A stretch of DNA of 9,068 nucleotides from Deltaproteobacteria bacterium. GTDB lineage: Bacteria; Desulfobacterota; Dissulfuribacteria; Dissulfuribacterales; UBA3076. The notes beneath the pieces were generated by a model. That model saw only the letters and a program-made list of their open reading frames with translations. It was not told the origin of the DNA and ran no database searches. Numbering within the stretch: position 1 is the first letter of the stretch; every line of letters starts with the position of its first letter. Made by a program: the position numbers and the translations under genes. The stretch is taken from the NCBI GenBank assembly GCA_021159445.1, contig JAGGRV010000031.1, positions 1 through 9,068 of the forward strand. The letters run 5' to 3'. Of this stretch, positions 5,481 to 9,068 are shown one piece after another.

Positions 5481-7496
5481 CTAGTGTCCCCAGTCCATTT
5501 TTAGAATATTTTCCCTGGCGTTGACTTTTTTGATTCGCACCCTGACTTGTTGATCCCAGGAGTACCTCTGCCCCGGTATTATCGGAAGTTCCACAGTCAG
5601 AAGATAATCCGAAAGTACGGCAAGTATCTTGTGGTGACCTGTTTCCAGTATCCAGGCGTCAAGTGGCTCATCTTTCCTTTTTTCTATGTGTTTCAGCAGC
5701 CAGTAACGTGTCCTTGCCTGGCGTACTGCTGCAGCAGCACTGAGGCCTTGTTGGAGGTATATAGCAAATTTTATCAGGTCCTCTTTTGCGTGAAGTGGTC
5801 TGCCTTCTGAAAGCATGTATGTAATCTGCTGCTGCATAAGGAGATCAACCCCACGTCTTAATGGAGAAGTTATAGTGGTATATACATCCAGACCAAGACC
5901 GTGATGTATGTCAGGCTCAGTCCCCAGATTACCTCTACTGATGAGTCTTCTTTGCCTGAAATTGGCCAACAGATCTGTTTCGTCCCCGGAGATAATACGG
6001 TCCCTTGGTGGAGGTTGGCTTCGGTAAAGTGCCGGGATAGCATGATTCCTTAAAAATTGGGCTGCTACAAGATTTGCCAGAATCATGCACTCTGCTATAA
6101 GAAAACGGCCTGGCCCTGGTTGAGAAAGTCCTACTTCTACCTCTCCGGCCTCATCAACCTGTATGACAAGTTCGGGGATGGGCAGAGGAAGGGCGCCGTC
6201 TTCAATTCTTCTGGTCTGGCGGGCGATGCAGAGTTCATGAAGAGTGTGAAATGGATGTCCTTCTTCTGCTATTCTTGCCTCGGCGTCCTCATATGTGAGG
6301 CGCTCTTTAACATTGATTACGCTACGGACTATTTGCTGGGAAAGTATGTTTCCTTTTGGGTCCAAATACACAAAAAAGGATAGGGCCCTGCGATCCGTTC
6401 CTATTTCAAGGCTCCAGGCCCCCTGGGAAAGTATTTCAGGGAGCATTGAGATTTTACGGTCCGGCAAATAAATGGTTGTTCCCCTCTGGACTGAGTCTTT
6501 AAATAAAGGGGTGTCGCGCTCTATCTGAAGCCCGATGTCGGTTATGTGGATACCGATTTCCCATTCATTATTGACCTTTCTGAAGCTCAATGCGTCATCA
6601 AGATCCAGGCTTTCCGGTCCATCTATGGTAAAAGTATGGAGGTCGGTCAGGTCCTCACGGCCTTCTTTTTTTGTATCTGCCGGGAATTCAGCCAGCGCTT
6701 CCGCCTGTTGGATGACCGCTTTGGAAAACTCGGTGTCTATTTCATGTCTGAGCAACTCAAGATTTTCTTCTTCATCCCATATTTTTGCCTTGATAAGGGT
6801 GTTAAAGGGGGCTGTGGGGCTGCTAAGGCCTGCCTGTCTGAACAGTTCGCGAACCAGAACGGCCTGCTCTGACTCGTCTCCGCTTATACAGAAGTTTTTA
6901 ATATTTGATATCCAGAACGAAATATCCGGGTCATCAAGCTCAATAATGGCCTTTTCCTTTTTTAGTGGGTTGTCTGACCACAGGTCCTCAAGCCACTGGC
7001 TTCCCCTGATAAGTCGTGCAAAACGTTTTGCCTCTCTGACACGTTGATCCAGAATTCGCTTAACTGCCTTAGGAGATTGGACTTTTATCATCCCCTCTCT
7101 GAATTTGAAATACGTATGATCGTCTATTACCGCTCGAATAAAGGCGGCCTCATGGTCGGGCTCCACTGTCTGTTCAAAGGCTAGTTCGGCCAGTTTCCCC
7201 GGGGGCCAGAGTGCCTGTTCGTCTTCAACCAAGTCCCAGAGTTCAGGAATGTTGATTTTTTCTTTCAGTGCCTCTCTGCGGTCATAAATTTCGTATAGTT
7301 TTTTAATACGGATATCCCTTGGTTTAGCAGATAATTGCTGTGTAGATACGTGGATAAAACGGCTGGAGGCAAGGTTGATTTCCCTCCCAAGATGGGTTAG
7401 CAAGTGATATCTGGCTCCCTTTTTAGCGAGACACTGGGCGCAGATAAAACGCTGGCCTTCCAGGAATTCAACTACCTGGCTAGTTGATATTTTCAT
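5481..7496 (-). CDS. RNase II/R-family (RNB domain) exoribonuclease
   Basis: The 671-aa product should be a processive 3'-to-5' exoribonuclease acting on single-stranded RNA in the cytoplasm with divalent metal. The RNB active site is intact: TIDGPESLDLDDA gives D292, D298, D300 and D301, matching E. coli RNase II D201, D207, D209 and D210. TSPLRR (residues 543-548) supplies the catalytic arginine region. The N-terminus (about 10-50) is a small beta-type domain with a CxxC (C19, C22) and the phrase REINLASSRFIHVS, in place of tandem cold-shock domains. A helical region follows to about 270, then the RNB domain (275-570), then a short OB/S1-like tail (about 625-671, VRVRIKKVNARENIL). Length is near RNase II (644 aa) and well below RNase R (813 aa). 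The architecture is closer to the cyanobacterial and organellar RNase II type than to enteric Rnb. An in-frame TAA directly precedes the ATG, so the start is firm, but no clear ribosome site is seen. Confidence 0.93.
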   Translation of the reverse strand: MKISTSQVVEFLEGQRFICAQCLAKKGARYHLLTHLGREINLASSRFIHVSTQQLSAKPRDIRIKKLYEIYDRREALKEKINIPELWDLVEDEQALWPPGKLAELAFEQTVEPDHEAAFIRAVIDDHTYFKFREGMIKVQSPKAVKRILDQRVREAKRFARLIRGSQWLEDLWSDNPLKKEKAIIELDDPDISFWISNIKNFCISGDESEQAVLVRELFRQAGLSSPTAPFNTLIKAKIWDEEENLELLRHEIDTEFSKAVIQQAEALAEFPADTKKEGREDLTDLHTFTIDGPESLDLDDALSFRKVNNEWEIGIHITDIGLQIERDTPLFKDSVQRGTTIYLPDRKISMLPEILSQGAWSLEIGTDRRALSFFVYLDPKGNILSQQIVRSVINVKERLTYEDAEARIAEEGHPFHTLHELCIARQTRRIEDGALPLPIPELVIQVDEAGEVEVGLSQPGPGRFLIAECMILANLVAAQFLRNHAIPALYRSQPPPRDRIISGDETDLLANFRQRRLISRGNLGTEPDIHHGLGLDVYTTITSPLRRGVDLLMQQQITYMLSEGRPLHAKEDLIKFAIYLQQGLSAAAAVRQARTRYWLLKHIEKRKDEPLDAWILETGHHKILAVLSDYLLTVELPIIPGQRYSWDQQVRVRIKKVNARENILKMDWGH

Positions 7497-7554
7497 TTAG
7501 TATAACCGTTCAAACTTTTTGGCAAGGATTGAATAATTACCATCCAGCCGAGAG

Positions 7555-8265
7555 TCAGGGAAGGAGATTCTTGAGTTCGTCAGCGGCGTGGCTAAGGCCA
7601 TAGTCTGCCAGTTGGGTGGCAGTAAGCCAGCGTAAGCCTGTTTTCCTGTACAGCCCGGCTTTAAGGAGATTTTCCATTAATGACTGTTGTGTCTCATCAA
7701 ACGTATTACGCCAAAGTGTTGCTCCGTCTGAAACCCTGATTATTTGGAGGGTGAAGGCCACAGAGGCAGGCCTTTTGACCGAATACTCTCCGCCTATGCG
7801 ATCTTCAAACCTGAAGAGCTTGCTGTACAATACGGCATCTACTTTGAGTTCCTCGCCAAATGCCTGGATCAACCGGAGCTCAGAAGCCTTTATGCCTGTG
7901 GCTAACAGGGAATTCAAAAAACCTATGCACCGGCCCTCAGACACAATCAAGAACCTTTGATTACCCTGAAAATTTTGAAATAAAAGACGAGTCACTTCAC
8001 TGCTTGCATCTGGCGTTATCTTGTGGACATCAGGCAAAGGACCGCTCAAGAGGCAGGTTGGCCTTTCCAGACTGGGCTGGGCAGATGCCCGGTCCATTGG
8101 AAGAACTGCAATCCGGTTTAGCACTGGAAGCGGAGTCTGCTTTGTTCCACCCTTTTTTTGGAAAAAGCCGTTGCATCCCTGCAAAAACAAAAGAGGGGCA
8201 ATCAGGCAAAATAACAGCAAAAAAAAGGAAATGACGGAAGATGTTCTAAAGTTTGTAATTTTCAT
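7555..8265 (-). CDS. Putative outer-membrane lipoprotein of unknown function
   Basis: The 236-aa product starts with a basic N-terminus and a long hydrophobic stretch (residues 11-28) ending in the lipobox LQGC, with C31 as the expected lipidated residue. Residue +2 is Asn, not Asp, so an outer-membrane destination is more likely than inner-membrane retention. The mature part shows IAVLPMD (52-58) and, near the C-terminus, a DGATLWRNTFDE stretch followed by amphipathic helices. This pattern is seen in periplasmic lipoproteins of the broad CsgG/LpoB/TolB-N-like type, where a Rossmann-like beta strand opens with AVLPF. I cannot assign a specific family. The gene lies 47 bp after hisB and 58 bp before the RNase gene on the same strand, and may share a transcript with them. 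A weak AAGG lies 9 nt before the ATG. Confidence 0.8.
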   Translation of the reverse strand: MKITNFRTSSVISFFLLLFCLIAPLLFLQGCNGFFQKKGGTKQTPLPVLNRIAVLPMDRASAQPSLERPTCLLSGPLPDVHKITPDASSEVTRLLFQNFQGNQRFLIVSEGRCIGFLNSLLATGIKASELRLIQAFGEELKVDAVLYSKLFRFEDRIGGEYSVKRPASVAFTLQIIRVSDGATLWRNTFDETQQSLMENLLKAGLYRKTGLRWLTATQLADYGLSHAADELKNLLP

Positions 8266-8312
8266 ATTTGTTAGCCTTGTAAATCTATAATAACCATCCC
8301 TGTTTTTGAAAG

Positions 8313-8900
8313 CTATAGCATTCCCTTGCTGGAAAGAGGGCCTTTTAATCTGGAATCAAACTGTGTTGCCTGATCAATAGCCCTGCCCAAGGCCTTGAAG
8401 ACCGCTTCTGCAATATGATGGCTGTTTTTTCCATAAGGTACCTGAACGTGGAGAGTCATGCCGCTATTTACAACCATGGCCCGCAGGAATTCCTCAACCA
8501 GTTCCGTATCAAAACTCCCTGTTTTGGACGTAAGAAAATTTACCTTGTAAACCAGATAAGGCCTATTGCAGATGTCGAGGTTAACACAAGCCAGGGTTTC
8601 CTCCATAGGTATGGAAGCATTTCCAAAACGCTTTATGCCGCTCAAGTTCCCTATGGCCTGGGTCAAAGCCTTCCCCAGACATATCCCTATATCCTCTACC
8701 GTATGATGTGCATCTACCTCCAGGTCTCCTGTGGCATCGAGATCCAGATCAAAGAAGCCATGCACAGTCCAAAGTGTCAACATATGGTCCAAAAAGGCCA
8801 CCCCTGTGTTTATGGAGGCTTTCCCTTGACCGTCTATAGAAAGACTCAAATTTATGTCAGTTTCTTTTGTAGTTCTGCTGATCTTTGCATCTCTTGACAT
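8313..8900 (-). CDS. hisB: Imidazoleglycerol-phosphate dehydratase
   Basis: HisB removes water from imidazole glycerol phosphate to give imidazole acetol phosphate in histidine synthesis, as a Mn-dependent oligomer in the cytoplasm. With the ATG at 8900 the product is 195 aa, the normal length of the monofunctional enzyme; the N-terminal histidinol-phosphatase domain of the enteric fusion is absent. Two metal-binding signatures of the duplicated fold are visible: FLDHML (H39) with DAHHTVED (H65, H66, E69), and NSHHIAEAVFKA (H161, H162, E165). RPYLVY (113-118) and the C-terminal SSKGML are typical. An in-frame GTG at 8909 would add MIS, but it overlaps the AGGTGA ribosome site, so ATG is preferred. 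No other his gene lies in the window. It begins only about 25 bp from a repeat element, so its promoter or upstream operon partner is beyond or inside that element. Confidence 0.97.
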   Translation of the reverse strand: MSRDAKISRTTKETDINLSLSIDGQGKASINTGVAFLDHMLTLWTVHGFFDLDLDATGDLEVDAHHTVEDIGICLGKALTQAIGNLSGIKRFGNASIPMEETLACVNLDICNRPYLVYKVNFLTSKTGSFDTELVEEFLRAMVVNSGMTLHVQVPYGKNSHHIAEAVFKALGRAIDQATQFDSRLKGPLSSKGML

Positions 8901-8905
8901 GGAGA

Positions 8906-8911
8906 TCACCT
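8906..8911 (-). promoter_or_regulatory. Ribosome binding site deciding the hisB start
   Basis: On the - strand AGGTGA lies 5 nt before the ATG at 8900. The alternative GTG at 8909 is contained in this motif and has no purine-rich site of its own, so the ATG is the better start. Confidence 0.6.
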
Positions 8912-8925
8912 GCTCAATTCAGTTT

Positions 8926-9068
8926 ATTGAGCGATTAGCCTTTAGCGGTTAGCTATTAGTTTAATGATTACAGAAGGTTTTACTATTACAAACTTTCACC
9001 CATTGGGTATTATTTCTAATTAATGTAATGCCTTGATTTTTTCAAAGCTAAACGCTAATGGCTAACAG
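8926..9068. repeat. Inverted-repeat element with GCTAANN heptamer arms, cut by the window end
   Basis: The left arm, 8926-8960, is five 7-bp units that on the - strand read GCTCAAT, GCTAATC, GCTAAAG, GCTAACC and ACTAATA (outer to inner). The right arm starts at 9047 with GCTAAAC, GCTAATG and GCTAACA and runs off the window. An AT-rich interior of 86 bp lies between them. The right portion, 9006-9068, matches 1-62 in direct orientation with three substitutions and one indel. If the missing right end resembles 62-75, the whole element would be about 157 bp. No ORF lies inside. It occupies the region immediately upstream of hisB. Confidence 0.8.

Noticed and set aside
6535..7047. Open + strand frame of 170 codons inside the RNase gene
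   Set aside because: Its serine-rich composition is the usual antisense shadow of an acidic, leucine-rich protein. The RNB active site is on the other strand.
1..9068. Complete circular replicon closed by the terminal direct repeat
   Set aside because: The two end copies differ by three substitutions and an indel, so they are not an assembly overlap. Gene content is chromosomal housekeeping with no replication gene.

Overview
The window reads as ordinary chromosomal DNA from a Gram-negative anaerobe-type bacterium, most likely in the former Deltaproteobacteria (Desulfobacterota). That placement is inference. It rests on balanced base composition, a lipoprotein with a lipobox, a stand-alone HisB, an RNase II-like protein of a type I recall from that group, and an Hsp70 plus DUF2760 pair. 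There is no rRNA, tRNA, transposase or CRISPR array.

Layout: the far left (1-75) is part of a repeat element. A + strand GT20 glycosyltransferase, probably trehalose-6-phosphate synthase (126-1607), follows it and converges on a long - strand series. In transcription order on the - strand from the right end the genes are hisB (8313-8900), a putative lipoprotein (7555-8265), an RNase II/R-family exoribonuclease (5481-7496), a membrane-anchored DUF2760 protein (4559-5281), a divergent short Hsp70 (2594-4414) and a HEAT-repeat protein (1718-2584). The last three form a tight cassette: a membrane protein, an Hsp70 without room for a normal helical lid, and an alpha-solenoid. No J-domain protein or GrpE is encoded here, so this looks like a non-canonical, possibly membrane-tethered chaperone machine. 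It is the best candidate in the window for an under-described system.

The second theme is noncoding. All four gene-free stretches longer than about 100 bp hold inverted-repeat structure: the window ends (1-75 and 8926-9068), 1606-1717, 4414-4548 and 5309-5467. Three of them are built largely of degenerate 7-bp units (GCTAANN, AGGNTGA/CCTTCCA, AACRTCG). A separate 8-bp tandem repeat (TTTGGTGA, about 4 copies) lies inside the DUF2760 coding region. The two window ends carry the same 62/63-bp sequence in direct orientation, so the window may be a contig that stopped in a dispersed repeat. The two short gaps (7497-7554 and 8266-8312) show nothing notable.

The genes do not form one obvious pathway. 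HisB belongs to histidine synthesis, the GT20 enzyme to compatible-solute synthesis, and the RNase to RNA decay. Only DUF2760, Hsp70 and HEAT look functionally linked.
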